A DNA stretch of 64,000 bases. Source: Olsenella sp. An293. Its GTDB lineage: Bacteria > Actinomycetota > Coriobacteriia > Coriobacteriales > Atopobiaceae. The first letter of the stretch is position 1; each line of letters begins with the position of its first letter. The DNA lies in contig NZ_NFIT01000006.1 in the NCBI RefSeq assembly GCF_002159495.1, positions 88,122-152,121 on the forward strand. The letters are read 5' to 3'. Below are positions 41,645 through 50,289 of the stretch, one piece after another. A program made the position numbers and the translations under genes. The notes under the pieces were generated by a model. That model saw only the letters and a list, made by a program, of their open reading frames with translations, had not been told where the DNA came from and did not search any database.

Positions 41645-41785
41645 GAGGGTGTGCGCACCGCCCATGAGGGTATGTACACCGCGCTGCCTGTCCCGTTCTT
41701 CTCGGCACGTCATCTACCTGCGGCAACGTTGTCCGCCCGAGCTCGAACGGTGTACATACCCTCAAGGGGCGGTGTACACACCCTC
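41645..41785. repeat. Group C element, nested form, copy 1
   Basis: Two direct units GAGGGTGTGCGCACCG (41645-41660) and GAGGGTATGTACACCG (41666-41681) face two inverted units CGGTGTACATACCCTC (41748-41763) and CGGTGTACACACCCTC (41770-41785). The centre holds GTTCTTCTCG (41695-41704), and a matching CGAGAAGAAC follows at 41803-41812. Each unit is itself near-palindromic (GTACAC/GTGTAC). It lies between ackA and the amino-acid transporter operon. Confidence 0.8.
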
Positions 41786-41869
41786 GCAGCGGGCGCGGCA
41801 GGCGAGAAGAACGGGGCCCGGGCCTCCCGCAGGAGACCCGGGCCCGACAGAGCTCGATGCGGGCATGCG

Positions 41870-43039
41870 CTAGCCGAGAAGCTCCTCGACGTCGAGGGCG
41901 ATCATGTACTCCTCGTTGGTCGGGACCACCATGACGGTGATCGCGGAGTCGGGCGTGGAGATCACGCGCGGCTCGTCGGAGCGGATCGCGTTCTTCTCGT
42001 CGTCGATCTTAACGCCCATCCAGCCGAGCAGCTCGCAGATCGCGGCGCGGATCTCCGGCGCGTTCTCGCCGATGCCGGCGGTGAAGGCCATCGTGTCGAC
42101 GCCTTGCATGGAGGCAGCCATCTCGGCGAAGAGCTGGGAGACGCGGTAGTTGAACATGTCGAGGGCCATCTGGCACTTCTCGTCGCCCTTCTCGGCGCCG
42201 GCCTCGATGTCGCGGGAGTCGGAGGAGACCTCGGAGACCGCGAGCAGGCCGGACTTCTTGTTCATCATGGTGTCGATCTCGTCGACGCTCATGTGCGCCT
42301 CGCGGCTGAGGTAGAAGACCGTGGCGGGGTCGAGCGTGCCGCAGCGGGTGCCCATGATCAGGCCGTCGAGCGGGGTGAGGCCCATCGTGGTGTCCATGCA
42401 CTTGCCGTCCTGGATGGCGCAGAGGGACGCGCCGGAGCCGAGGTGGCAGCTCACGAGCTTGTGGGTCTTGTCGCCCATCATCTCGTGCACGGTGCGCCAG
42501 ATGAAGCGGTGGCTCGTGCCGTGGGCGCCGTACTTGCGGACGTGATAGGTGTCCACGACGTCGCGCGGGATGGCGTAGCGCCAGGCGTGCTCGGGCATGT
42601 GGTAGTGGAACGCGGTGTCGGGCACGATGACGTTGCCGAGCTCGGGGAACATGTCGCGGCAGATCTCGATGACGTCGGCCTCGGCGTAGTTGTGCAGCGG
42701 CGCGAGCGGGGCGACCTCGCGGACCTGGGCGAGCGTCTCGTCGGTCACGATCGCGGACTCGGGGAAGTACCAGCCGCCCTGGACCACGCGGTGGCCGATG
42801 CCGCCGATGGGCTTGTCGACGGTCTTGAGGATGTCGAAGACGTACTTGATGGCGGTCTTGTGGTCGGGAAGCGCGACCTCGAGCTTCTGCTTCTCGCCGC
42901 CCATCTCCTCGTGGCCGACGAAGGAGCCGTCGATGCCGATGCGCTCGCAGTTGCCCTTCGCATAGACCTCGCGCGTGTCGACGTCAAGAAGCTGGTACTT
43001 GAGCGACGAGCTGCCGGCGTTGATGACAAGGACGTTCAT
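41870..43039 (-). CDS. ackA: Acetate kinase
   Basis: 389 residues. Acetyl phosphate + ADP to acetate + ATP, the substrate-level ATP step of acetate fermentation. Motifs: VLVINAGSSSLKYQLLD, GHRVVQGGWYF, PDTAFH, YGAHGTSHRFI, CHLGSGASLCAIQDGKCMDTTMGLTPLDGLIMGTRCG and FTAGIGENAPEIR. Usually next to pta; here pta is 9.6 kb away on the other strand. GAGAGGA lies before the ATG, and TATCAT at 43090-43095 is the likely -10. Confidence 0.97.
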   Translation of the reverse strand: MNVLVINAGSSSLKYQLLDVDTREVYAKGNCERIGIDGSFVGHEEMGGEKQKLEVALPDHKTAIKYVFDILKTVDKPIGGIGHRVVQGGWYFPESAIVTDETLAQVREVAPLAPLHNYAEADVIEICRDMFPELGNVIVPDTAFHYHMPEHAWRYAIPRDVVDTYHVRKYGAHGTSHRFIWRTVHEMMGDKTHKLVSCHLGSGASLCAIQDGKCMDTTMGLTPLDGLIMGTRCGTLDPATVFYLSREAHMSVDEIDTMMNKKSGLLAVSEVSSDSRDIEAGAEKGDEKCQMALDMFNYRVSQLFAEMAASMQGVDTMAFTAGIGENAPEIRAAICELLGWMGVKIDDEKNAIRSDEPRVISTPDSAITVMVVPTNEEYMIALDVEELLG

Positions 43040-43089
43040 GACTCTCCTCTCGAGGGGACTCCCCCACACACGTTCCGTTGACGTGTCCC

Positions 43090-43095
43090 ATGATA
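43090..43095 (-). promoter_or_regulatory. ackA -10 box
   Basis: TATCAT on the minus strand, about 50 bases upstream of the ackA ATG. Just upstream (43098-43116) is a CCCTCGG/CCGAGGG hairpin without a U-tract that may end the xse-HIT transcript. Confidence 0.4.
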
Positions 43096-43137
43096 CGCCC
43101 TCGGGCGCGCCGAGGGACTGTGCCGGGGAACAAATCG

Positions 43138-43482
43138 TTAAGCGGGCAGCAGGCCCTCGCCGAGACCGCGCCCGCCGAGCACGTGCATGTGAAGGTGCAT
43201 GACGGTCTGGCCGGCGGCCGCGCCCGTGTTCATGATGCAGCGGAAGCCCGACTCGGCGACGCCGCACTTCTCGGCCACCGCCTTGACCGCGCGCTCCATC
43301 GAGAGCAGCGTCTCTGCGGGGACGTCGTCGACGAAGTTGTCATGGTGGGCCTTGGGCACCACGAGCACGTGGACGGGCGCCTGGGGGTTGAGGTCGTTGA
43401 AGGCGACGACGTTCTCGTCCTCGTAGAGAAACTCGCTCGGGATCTCGCCGTTGGCGATCTTGCAGAAGATGCAGTCGGACAT
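43138..43482 (-). CDS. HIT-family nucleotide hydrolase
   Basis: 114 residues, Hint branch. Starts MSDCIFCKIANGEIPS and ends with the histidine triad QTVMHLHMHVLGGRGLG. Acts on nucleoside phosphoramidates or acyl-AMPs (family knowledge). The ATG at 43482 follows GAAAGGAG. Downstream of xseB by 19 bases on the same strand, so probably the last gene of the metallopeptidase-xseA-xseB transcript. Confidence 0.94.
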   Translation of the reverse strand: MSDCIFCKIANGEIPSEFLYEDENVVAFNDLNPQAPVHVLVVPKAHHDNFVDDVPAETLLSMERAVKAVAEKCGVAESGFRCIMNTGAAAGQTVMHLHMHVLGGRGLGEGLLPA

Positions 43483-43501
43483 GCGCGCTCCTTTCGGTTG
43501 G

Positions 43502-43774
43502 CTACTCGTCAATATACGCCGTGCTCGGCGCCGATGAGGTGTCGGTGGTCGAGGCGTTCTCGTCGGTGGCGTCGAGAAGGACGCGGACCTTCTGCTCGGC
43601 GCCCGAGAGGCGCTCGCGCAGGCTCTTGAGCAGCTCGACGCCGCGCGCGTAGAGCGTGAGCGAGTCCTCGAGCTCGAGGTCGCCGGACTCGAGCTGACGC
43701 ACGATCTGCTCGAGCTCGATCGAGGCCTCCTTGAAGGTCATCTCGTCGATGGGGCGGTAGGTCTCGTCTGCCAT
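43502..43774 (-). CDS. xseB: Exodeoxyribonuclease VII small subunit
   Basis: 90 residues. FKEASIELEQIVRQLESGDLELEDSLTLYARGVELLKSLRERLSGAEQKVRVLL is the full XseB helical hairpin. It is followed by a Ser/Thr-rich tail of about 20 residues. Several copies bind each XseA to form the single-strand exonuclease used in repair. Gap of 28 bases to xseA. Confidence 0.95.
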   Translation of the reverse strand: MADETYRPIDEMTFKEASIELEQIVRQLESGDLELEDSLTLYARGVELLKSLRERLSGAEQKVRVLLDATDENASTTDTSSAPSTAYIDE

Positions 43775-43802
43775 GGTGTCTCTGCCTTTCCGGGCGTGGG
43801 CC

Positions 43803-45149
43803 CTATCCGTTGTTGACGGCGCGAACCGTCGCGTCAAAAGATCCGGTGCCAAGAAGGACGCGCACCTCGTCGCCGCAGGTAAGCTCGGAGGAGTCCTTGA
43901 CGACGTGGCCCGCGGCGTCCCGGGCGATCGCGTAGCCGCGCGCGAGGACCGCGAGCGGCGAGAGCGCGTCGAGCGAGGCCGCGAGGCGCGCCAGCGTGGC
44001 CTCCGCGGGGCGGAGCAGCCGCGGGGCGGCGTCGCGCAGGCGCGCGGCGAGAAGCTCCGCGGACTCGCCTCGATGAGCGAGGGCGCGCGGGATGGCGTCA
44101 TGGAGGCGCTGCTCGGTCTGGAGCAGGTCGGCGCGGCGCGCCTCGATGGGCGCGAGCGGGTCCTGGAGGCAGCGCCGCGCGGCGAGGGCGTCGAGCGCGA
44201 CGCGACGGCGCGAGAGGGAGGCGCCCATGTGGCCCGAGAGCAGCGTTCCGAGCGCCTCCACGCGCTGGGAGCGCACGGCGAGCGCGGCCGACATCGCCCG
44301 CCCGAGGCGGACCTGGCGCTGGAGCATCTGGCGCTCCACCTCGTCGATGGCGGGCGCGACGGACTCGGCGGCGGCCGTGGGCGTCGAGGCGCGACGGTCG
44401 GAGACCATGTCGGCGATCGTGGTGTCCGGCTCGTGGCCGATGCCGGTCACCACGGGGACGGGGCAGGCGGCGATGGCGCGCGCGAGGGTCTCGTCGTTGA
44501 AGCACATGAGGTCCTCGAACGACCCTCCCCCGCGGACGAGCAGGATCGCGTCCGGGCGGGCCGCCGCGGAGCGCGCGAGGGCACGTACGATGGTGGCGGG
44601 GGCGTCCGCCCCCTGGACGGAGCATCCCACGACGTCGATCTCGACCAGGGGGTTCCTGCGAGCGAGGGTGCGCTTGACGTCCTCGATGACGCTGCCGGAG
44701 AGCGAGGTCACGACGCAGACGCGCGAGCAGAACGCCGGGACGTGGCGCTTGCGCGCGGGGTCCATGAGGCCCTCGGCCTCGAGGCGGCGGGCGAGCTCGG
44801 CCACCTGCTGGCGCAGGAGCCCCTCGCCGGCGACCTCCACCCTGCTCGCGACGAAGGAGAGCTTGCCGGAGGCCTTGTAGACGTCGAACTTGCCCGTGAG
44901 CTGGACCTCGAGTCCGTCGCGGAGCTCAAAGCCCATCTTGGCCGCGGTGCCGCGCCACACAATGACGCTCATGGCCGCTCCGTCGTCCTTCACCTCGAAG
45001 TAGCAGTGCCCGGAGCGCGCGTTGGGCCCGCGGAAGCCCGAGACCTCGCCCGTGACCACGAGCGTGGGCCAGGCCGAGACGGCGCCCTTGGCGAGCGCCA
45101 CGGCGTCGGATACGGAGAGCGGGGCCTGCTCCTGGCGCGCCTCCCCCAT
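43803..45149 (-). CDS. xseA: Exodeoxyribonuclease VII large subunit
   Basis: 448 residues. N-terminal OB-fold (VTGEVSGFRG...GHCYFEVKDDGAAMSVIVWR), catalytic domain with RVCVVTSLSGSVIEDVKRTLARRNP, DAILLVRGGGSFEDLMCFNDETLARAIA, PVVTGIGHEPDTTIADMVSDRRASTPTAAAE, then a long coiled-coil that carries XseB and a C-terminal GYAIARDAAG beta domain. The ATG overlaps the stop of the metallopeptidase gene (TGATG). Confidence 0.96.
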   Translation of the reverse strand: MGEARQEQAPLSVSDAVALAKGAVSAWPTLVVTGEVSGFRGPNARSGHCYFEVKDDGAAMSVIVWRGTAAKMGFELRDGLEVQLTGKFDVYKASGKLSFVASRVEVAGEGLLRQQVAELARRLEAEGLMDPARKRHVPAFCSRVCVVTSLSGSVIEDVKRTLARRNPLVEIDVVGCSVQGADAPATIVRALARSAAARPDAILLVRGGGSFEDLMCFNDETLARAIAACPVPVVTGIGHEPDTTIADMVSDRRASTPTAAAESVAPAIDEVERQMLQRQVRLGRAMSAALAVRSQRVEALGTLLSGHMGASLSRRRVALDALAARRCLQDPLAPIEARRADLLQTEQRLHDAIPRALAHRGESAELLAARLRDAAPRLLRPAEATLARLAASLDALSPLAVLARGYAIARDAAGHVVKDSSELTCGDEVRVLLGTGSFDATVRAVNNG

Positions 45150-45859
45150 CACTGGTCCCCTCCCCCTCGGCCGCCGTAGCGGCTGAGCAGGTAGAGCAGC
45201 TGCATGATCGAGGTGAGCGCGGCGGCCACGTAGGTGAGCGCCGCGGCGGTGAGCACGGAGCGAGCGCCCCGCTCGTCCATCCCGGACCCGTTGGCGGAGA
45301 GGTAGGCCACCGCGCGGCGGGAGGCGTCGATCTCGACGGGGAGCGTCACGAGCTGGAAGACCACGGCCACGGCGAAGAGCACGATCGCCAGGCGCACGAG
45401 GCCGGCGAGGTTGAGCAGGATGCCGGCGAGCAGGACGAGCACCCAGCCCTGCTGCGCGATGTTGACGGCGGGCACGAGCGCGGTGCGGAGGCGATACAGC
45501 CCAAAGCCGCGGGCCGCCTGGATGGCGTGGCCCGCCTCGTGGCAGGCGACGGCCACGGAGGCGACCGAGGCGCCGTGGTAGTTGTCGTCCGAGAGGTGCA
45601 GGCGGTTGTCCCGCGGGTCGTAGTGGTCGGTGAGCGAGCCCGCGACGCGCGTGATGCCCACGCCCTCGGCGCCGCCCTCCGCGAGCATGCGCCGCGCGAC
45701 GTCGGCGCCGGTCCCGGGGACGTTGGCGGGCACCCGCGCCCACTTGGCGTAGGTGCTCCTGATGTAGGCCTGCGCCGCGCCGCCTATCACGAGCGCGACG
45801 AGCGCGACCAGGAGGTACTCCATGTCCATCCCGTAGCCAAACCCATAGTACAGAGGCAT
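45149..45859 (-). CDS. Zinc metallopeptidase, YugP-like membrane protein
   Basis: 236 residues. Neutral zinc metallopeptidase family 2: N-terminal membrane segment (about 10-30), VARRMLAEGGAEGVGITRVAGSLTDHYDPRDNRLHLSDDNY, the zinc motif in ACHEAGHAIQAA (His-Glu-x-x-His), then three further hydrophobic helices. The ATG at 45859 has GGAG seven bases upstream. Physiological substrate is unknown. A -10 (TAGAAT, 45888-45893 minus) lies 29 bases upstream, so this is the first gene of a metallopeptidase-xseA-xseB-HIT operon. Confidence 0.92.
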   Translation of the reverse strand: MPLYYGFGYGMDMEYLLVALVALVIGGAAQAYIRSTYAKWARVPANVPGTGADVARRMLAEGGAEGVGITRVAGSLTDHYDPRDNRLHLSDDNYHGASVASVAVACHEAGHAIQAARGFGLYRLRTALVPAVNIAQQGWVLVLLAGILLNLAGLVRLAIVLFAVAVVFQLVTLPVEIDASRRAVAYLSANGSGMDERGARSVLTAAALTYVAAALTSIMQLLYLLSRYGGRGGGDQ

Positions 45860-45887
45860 ATCGTCTCCAATCGAAGTGGATGGGAAC

Positions 45888-45893
45888 ATTCTA
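45888..45893 (-). promoter_or_regulatory. -10 box of the metallopeptidase-xse operon
   Basis: TAGAAT on the minus strand, with a GGG lead-in. It would give a leader of about 25 bases. No -35 recognised. A CCCGCGC/GCGCGGG hairpin (45918-45940) at the end of rnd lies just upstream. Confidence 0.4.
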
Positions 45894-45955
45894 CCCACCC
45901 GACCGGACAACAATTACCCGCGCCTTACGTGCGCGCGGGACGGGAGGCGAGGCGC

Positions 45956-47086
45956 CTACAGAAGCTCGATCTTCCCGGCCTTGACGGTGAGCCCGACCTC
46001 GCCGCTCAGCAGCCGGTCGAGCGTCTCACCGGCGAGCTCCCAGCGCCAGTCGCGGGAGAGCGGCGAGCGCCTGCGGTCCTGGAGGAAGTCGAGGAGGTCG
46101 TCTCGGGTGGCGATGAGCTGCGTGGCGACGCCGCTCCTCTCGGAGACGAGGCGCAGCACCGCGTACATGAGGTCGATGACGCCCTCGGTCTCGGCCGACG
46201 GGCGGACGTGCTTGGTGACGCGGGGGCACTCCTCCGCGGGGCAGGCCACGCCGCGGGCCACCGCGTCGATCAGGCCGCGGGCGTCCCGGTCGGAGAGCTG
46301 CTCGGTGCCGCGGATGCGGCGCAGACGGTCGAGCGAGCCGGGCGTGCGCTTGCACGCCTCGACCACGACCTCGTCGGAGACGACCCACTTGCGCGGCACG
46401 TCGCGTTCGGCGGCGACGCCCTCGCGCCAGGCGCACACCTCGCGCGCGACGGCGAGCTGCCGGCGCGTGAGCGAGCCGGAGCGGCGGAGCCTCAGAAACG
46501 CCTCCGAGGGGTCGCGCCTGATCTTGGCGGGGTCGCAGAGCGCGTCCATCTCGGGGCTCACCCAGCCGAGGCGGTCCAGACGGGCGAGCTCGGCGACCAT
46601 GCGCTCGTAGATGCCCGGGAGATAGCGTACGTCGTCCTCGGCGTACTCCAGCTGCTCGGCGTCGAGCGGCCTGCGCGACCAGTCGGTGAGCGACTCGGCC
46701 TTGGGCAGGCGCACGCCGCAGTAGGACTCCACGAGCGAGCCGTAGCTCACCTGCTGGCGAAGCCCCAAAAACGCGGCGGCGAGCTGCGTGTCGAAGACCG
46801 GGGCGCAGACGCAGCCCATGCCGTCGAGCAGGACCTCGAGGTCCTGGCCGCAGGCGTGCAGGACCTTGGTCACCGTCGGGTCCTCGAAGATGCGCGCCAG
46901 CGGCGAGAGGTCCTCGATGAGGATGGGGTCGACGGCGGCCGTCAGGCCGCCAGCGCCCACCTGCACCAGGCAGAGCTTGGGAAAGTAGGTCCGCTCCCTG
47001 AGAAACTCCGTGTCCACGGCGACGATCTTCTCGCCGGCGATCTTCTGACAAAAGTCCTCGAGCTGGTCTTGTGTGGAGAGGTACAA
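45956..47086 (-). CDS. rnd: Ribonuclease D
   Basis: 376 residues. DEDDy 3'-5' exonuclease for tRNA 3' maturation: VAVDTEFLRERTYFPKLCLVQVG (first Asp/Glu pair), LHACGQDLEVLL, VFDTQLAAAFLG, and the Tyr-Asp pair LEYAEDDVRYL, followed by a HRDC domain (RRQLAVAREVCAWREGVAAERDVPRKWVVSDEVVVE). The TTG start at 47086 has AAGGGA upstream and no better alternative. It diverges from the lipid kinase gene. Confidence 0.92.
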   Translation of the reverse strand: MYLSTQDQLEDFCQKIAGEKIVAVDTEFLRERTYFPKLCLVQVGAGGLTAAVDPILIEDLSPLARIFEDPTVTKVLHACGQDLEVLLDGMGCVCAPVFDTQLAAAFLGLRQQVSYGSLVESYCGVRLPKAESLTDWSRRPLDAEQLEYAEDDVRYLPGIYERMVAELARLDRLGWVSPEMDALCDPAKIRRDPSEAFLRLRRSGSLTRRQLAVAREVCAWREGVAAERDVPRKWVVSDEVVVEACKRTPGSLDRLRRIRGTEQLSDRDARGLIDAVARGVACPAEECPRVTKHVRPSAETEGVIDLMYAVLRLVSERSGVATQLIATRDDLLDFLQDRRRSPLSRDWRWELAGETLDRLLSGEVGLTVKAGKIELL

Positions 47087-47146
47087 GGGCGCTCGTCCCT
47101 TCGCGCGGTTTGGCTAAACTTGTTCGAGTCGGCATGCCGACCGACC

Positions 47147-47163
47147 CATAATGACACAAACCG
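47147..47163 (-). promoter_or_regulatory. rnd extended -10 promoter
   Basis: On the minus strand TTTGTGTCATTATG gives TGT+CATTAT about 65 bases upstream of the rnd start. The reverse strand reads CATAAT toward the lipid kinase gene, so the element could serve both. A 14-bp palindrome, GTCGGCATGCCGAC (47128-47141), sits right beside it as a possible operator. Confidence 0.45.
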
Positions 47164-47191
47164 GCCCTCGGGGCCCAACGGGAGGAACGTC

Positions 47192-48163
47192 GTGCGCACG
47201 CTCGTCATCCACAACCCAAAGTCCGGCTTTGGCTCGGACGCCATCTTCCAGTTCATGCGGGCGCTCGTGCACCCCGGGGATGAGTGCGTGCTCAGGATGC
47301 TCGCGCCGGACTTCACCGCGCAGGAGGCCTGCGCCGAGGTCGACGGCTTCGACACCATCGTCCTCTCTGGCGGCGACGGCACCGTCTCCACGCTCATGCA
47401 CGCCCTGAGGGGCAGGGGCACGCCAATCTGTGTCTTCCCCTCGGGCACGGCTAACCTGCTCTGCGCCAACATCGGCAACGCCCCCGAGCCCGCCGCGCTC
47501 GCGCGCGCCTGCCGCGTGGGCAAGACCGCGACGATCGACCTCGGCGAGATCGGCTGGGAGGACGAGACGGGCGAGCGACGCGCGCGCGGCTTCGCGCTCA
47601 TGTCCGGGACGGGCTTCGACGCGCAGATCATGCAGGCGGCCCTCCCCAACAAGGCGATCATGGGCCAGGCCGCCTACTTCGCCGCCGCGCTCGCCAACCT
47701 CAGGCCGAGCGTCGAGCACTTCACCATCACCGTCGACGGGAAGGCCTACGAGCGCGACGGCATCACCTGCCTCGTCGCCAACAACGCGATGATCCAGGGG
47801 GACATCCAGCTCGTCCCCGACTGCCGCATGGACGACGGCCTGCTCAACGTGATCGTGGTCGAGACCGAGGGCGCCGCGCAGCTGCTAAAGCCCCTCGCCT
47901 TTGGCCTGGTGGACCCCACCGGCAAGGCGATCGGGCGCCCGCACATCGAGAGCTTCTCGGGGCGGGAGATCACGGTGGAGTCCACGCGGCCGGTCCCGCT
48001 CGAGGTCGACGGCGAGGTCGTCGCCGAGGCCGTGAGCTCCTACACCGCGCGGGTCCTGCCCGCGTCGGCGCGCCTGGTCGTGGACGCCATGAGCCCCTAC
48101 GGCTCGGCGGACGACGGCTCCTCGCGCTTCGGCGAGTCGAGCGTCATCGCCTACCCAAAGTAA
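47192..48163 (+). CDS. Diacylglycerol kinase-like lipid kinase (YegS/BmrU family)
   Basis: 323 residues. Catalytic domain VIHNPKSGFGSDAIFQF, the phosphate-binding VLSGGDGTVSTLMHALRG and FPSGTANLLCANIG, and C-terminal beta domain with MDDGLLNVIVVE and PLEVDGEVVAEA. Phosphorylates diacylglycerol or a related lipid at the membrane face. GTG at 47192 with GGGAGGA seven bases upstream. Confidence 0.93.
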   Translation: MRTLVIHNPKSGFGSDAIFQFMRALVHPGDECVLRMLAPDFTAQEACAEVDGFDTIVLSGGDGTVSTLMHALRGRGTPICVFPSGTANLLCANIGNAPEPAALARACRVGKTATIDLGEIGWEDETGERRARGFALMSGTGFDAQIMQAALPNKAIMGQAAYFAAALANLRPSVEHFTITVDGKAYERDGITCLVANNAMIQGDIQLVPDCRMDDGLLNVIVVETEGAAQLLKPLAFGLVDPTGKAIGRPHIESFSGREITVESTRPVPLEVDGEVVAEAVSSYTARVLPASARLVVDAMSPYGSADDGSSRFGESSVIAYPK

Positions 48164-48184
48164 CGCCGGCCGCGAGGGCCCGGG

Positions 48185-48496
48185 TCACGCCGCCAGGCAA
48201 AGAAGCGCGTAGGCGCCCATGCCCACGAGGGCGCACCAGATGAGCGACCCCGTCCTTCTCGCCACCACCAAGACGGCGAGCGCGGCGAGAAGCGCCGGGA
48301 CGTTGGGGGCCGTCGCCGGGTCGAAGAGGTCGTTAGCGACGAGCGCGGCGAAGGCCGCCGCCGGGATCAGCCCGAGCGCCTCGCTCACGCGCGGCGAAAG
48401 CTCGCGCCCGCCGAGGGCCAGAAGCGGCACGCACCGGCAGGCGAGAATGACCGCGAGCACGCAGACGTAGAAGACGAGAAAGTCGCTCGAGCTCAT
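48185..48496 (-). CDS. azlD: AzlD-type branched-chain amino-acid exporter subunit
   Basis: 103 residues, four hydrophobic helices. SDFLVFYVCVLAVILACRCVPLLALGG at the start and LIPAAAFAALVANDLFD in the middle are the AzlD pattern. It works with AzlC as a two-gene exporter of branched-chain amino acids or analogues. The ATG overlaps the azlC stop (ATGA at 48493-48496). Confidence 0.93.
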   Translation of the reverse strand: MSSSDFLVFYVCVLAVILACRCVPLLALGGRELSPRVSEALGLIPAAAFAALVANDLFDPATAPNVPALLAALAVLVVARRTGSLIWCALVGMGAYALLCLAA

Positions 48497-49197
48497 CTGC
48501 CCTCTCCCCTCCCGCGTCCCGGCAATCCCGCCACGAGACCGGCCGCGACGCCGGCGACGGCGCCCAGCAGAACAGAGAGCGAGCCCGCCCCGAGCAGCTT
48601 GAGCGCCACCACGGAGGCGGCCGAGGTCGCGGCCACGACGAGCGTCACACGCGACCAGCGCTGCCCCGAGAGCAGGCAGATGAAGATCGCCGTCATCGCG
48701 AAGGACATGATGTCCGCAGGGATGGCGAGCGCCGGCCCCACGAGGGCGCCGAGCGCGTTGGCGGACGCCCAGGAGAGCATGCTCGCGACGTTGACGACGG
48801 TGGCTCGCGTCGGCGACCACGCGCCGGCGGCGAAGCGCTCCATGTTGACGCCGAAGCTCTCGTCGGTGACCGTCGCCGCGAAGAGGGCCGCGAGCGGGCG
48901 CGGGGCCTCCCGGACGTAGGGCGAGAGCGCGGCGGAGTAGAGCAGCTGGCGCGTGCTCACGAGCGCGACGCTCGCGACCATCGAGGCGACGGGCGTCCCG
49001 GCGAGCGCGAGCGAGGCCATCATGAACTGCCCCGCGCCCGAGTAGAAAGTCGCGGAGAGCAGAAACGCGACAGCCGGCGAGAGCCCGACCTCGGCGGCCA
49101 TGACGCCGCACGGGATGCCGATGGCCACGTAGCCCATCATCACGGGAAGCGCCGCCGAGACGCCGGCGGAGATGTCTGCCTTGGTGGGTGCGCTCAC
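48493..49197 (-). CDS. azlC: AzlC-type branched-chain amino-acid exporter
   Basis: 234 residues, about six to seven membrane helices. ALPVMMGYVAIGIPCGVMAAEVGLSPAVAFLLSATFYSGAGQFMMASLALAGTP and TDESFGVN are the AzlC signature. GTG start (49197) overlaps the stop of the upstream oxidoreductase gene (GTGA), so the three genes form a coupled unit under the TTGACA...TGTCAA sites at 50290-50348. Confidence 0.94.
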   Translation of the reverse strand: MSAPTKADISAGVSAALPVMMGYVAIGIPCGVMAAEVGLSPAVAFLLSATFYSGAGQFMMASLALAGTPVASMVASVALVSTRQLLYSAALSPYVREAPRPLAALFAATVTDESFGVNMERFAAGAWSPTRATVVNVASMLSWASANALGALVGPALAIPADIMSFAMTAIFICLLSGQRWSRVTLVVAATSAASVVALKLLGAGSLSVLLGAVAGVAAGLVAGLPGRGRGEGR

Positions 49198-50255
49198 GCG
49201 AGGTCAGCCGGGAAGCGCACCCCCGCCTGGGCGCGGATCTGGTCCATGACGCGCAGCGACCCGAGCGTCACGCGCTCGAAGCGCTCGCGGCGCTCGAGGG
49301 CGTCGGCGTCGCCGTGCACGGCGGCGACGAAGTCGGCAATCTCGCAGACCATGTCCTTCTCGGGAACGCTGGTCTCCACGGGCTCGAGCCTGGACTCGCC
49401 CATGCGGAAGACCTGCCCCCCGCCCTCGGGAACGTGCAGGCGGACGTTGACGGGGCAGGAGATGGCGTCCCACACGACGGTGCCGCGCTCGCCCTCGACC
49501 TGCGAGCCCAGGACGTCGTCGCTTGTCTTGCCAAAGGAGAGGCTCACGACCTTGTCGCCGTAGCCGAGAAGGGCCTCGCCCGCGAGGTCGATCGTCGAGA
49601 GCGGGTCGTCCTCCGCGGCCCCGGGGACCCTCGTGGTCACCGAGACCGAGCGGACCACGTCGGGCTCGCCGAAGAGCGCGACGGCGGGCTCCACGCAGTA
49701 GACGCCGATGTCCATGAGCGCGCCGCCCGCGAGGGCGGGGTCGAAGATGTTGATGCGCTCGCCGGCAAGCAGCCGCGCCATGCGGGAGGTCACCTTGGAG
49801 AAGCGCATCGTGGCCTTGCGGACCTGGCCGAGCTCTCCCGAGACGATCCGCTCGATCGCGGCGAAGCTCGGGACGTGCAGGCTGCGCACGGCCTCCATGA
49901 CGACCACGCCCGCTGCGCGCGCGGCGTCGAACACCTCGCGCGCCTCGCGCTCGTTGGAGGCGAAGGCCTTCTCGACGAGCACGTGGCGCCCGCCGGCGAC
50001 CATCGCGAGCGCCTGGGCCGCGTGGGCGCCGTTGGGGCTCGCCACGTAGACGGCGTCAACCTCGTCGCAGGCGGCGAGGCTCGCGAGGTCGTCGAAGAAC
50101 AGCCGTGCCCCGAAGCGCGCCCCGAACTCGCGGGCGCGCTCGAGGTCGCGCGAGTAGCAGGCGACGAGCTCGGCCCCCGGGGCCTCGGCGAGCGCCGCGC
50201 AGAACTGCTCGCAGATGCCGCTCGTGCCGATGGTCGCAAACCTCACCGTATCCAC
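49194..50255 (-). CDS. Gfo/Idh/MocA family oxidoreductase
   Basis: 353 residues. N-terminal NAD(P) Rossmann fold RFATIGTSGICEQFCAALAEAPG, DAVYVASPNGAHAAQALAMVAGGRHVLVEKAFASN with the EKP-like EKA (Pro to Ala), then the alpha/beta substrate domain with GGALMDIGVYCVEPAVALFG, the usual metal-free dehydrogenase site. GTG at 50255 is chosen for AAAGGGG upstream; a longer frame runs through the 30-base tandem repeats and is rejected. The substrate is an unknown sugar or polyol. It heads the unit with azlC and azlD. Confidence 0.9.
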   Translation of the reverse strand: MDTVRFATIGTSGICEQFCAALAEAPGAELVACYSRDLERAREFGARFGARLFFDDLASLAACDEVDAVYVASPNGAHAAQALAMVAGGRHVLVEKAFASNEREAREVFDAARAAGVVVMEAVRSLHVPSFAAIERIVSGELGQVRKATMRFSKVTSRMARLLAGERINIFDPALAGGALMDIGVYCVEPAVALFGEPDVVRSVSVTTRVPGAAEDDPLSTIDLAGEALLGYGDKVVSLSFGKTSDDVLGSQVEGERGTVVWDAISCPVNVRLHVPEGGGQVFRMGESRLEPVETSVPEKDMVCEIADFVAAVHGDADALERRERFERVTLGSLRVMDQIRAQAGVRFPADLA

Positions 50256-50289
50256 AGGTGCCCCTTTCACCGAACGCCTCGCGACGAAG

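Noticed and set aside
41645..41785. Possible CRISPR array
   Set aside because: Repeat units face each other in two orientations, number only four, spacers are unequal, and no cas genes are present.
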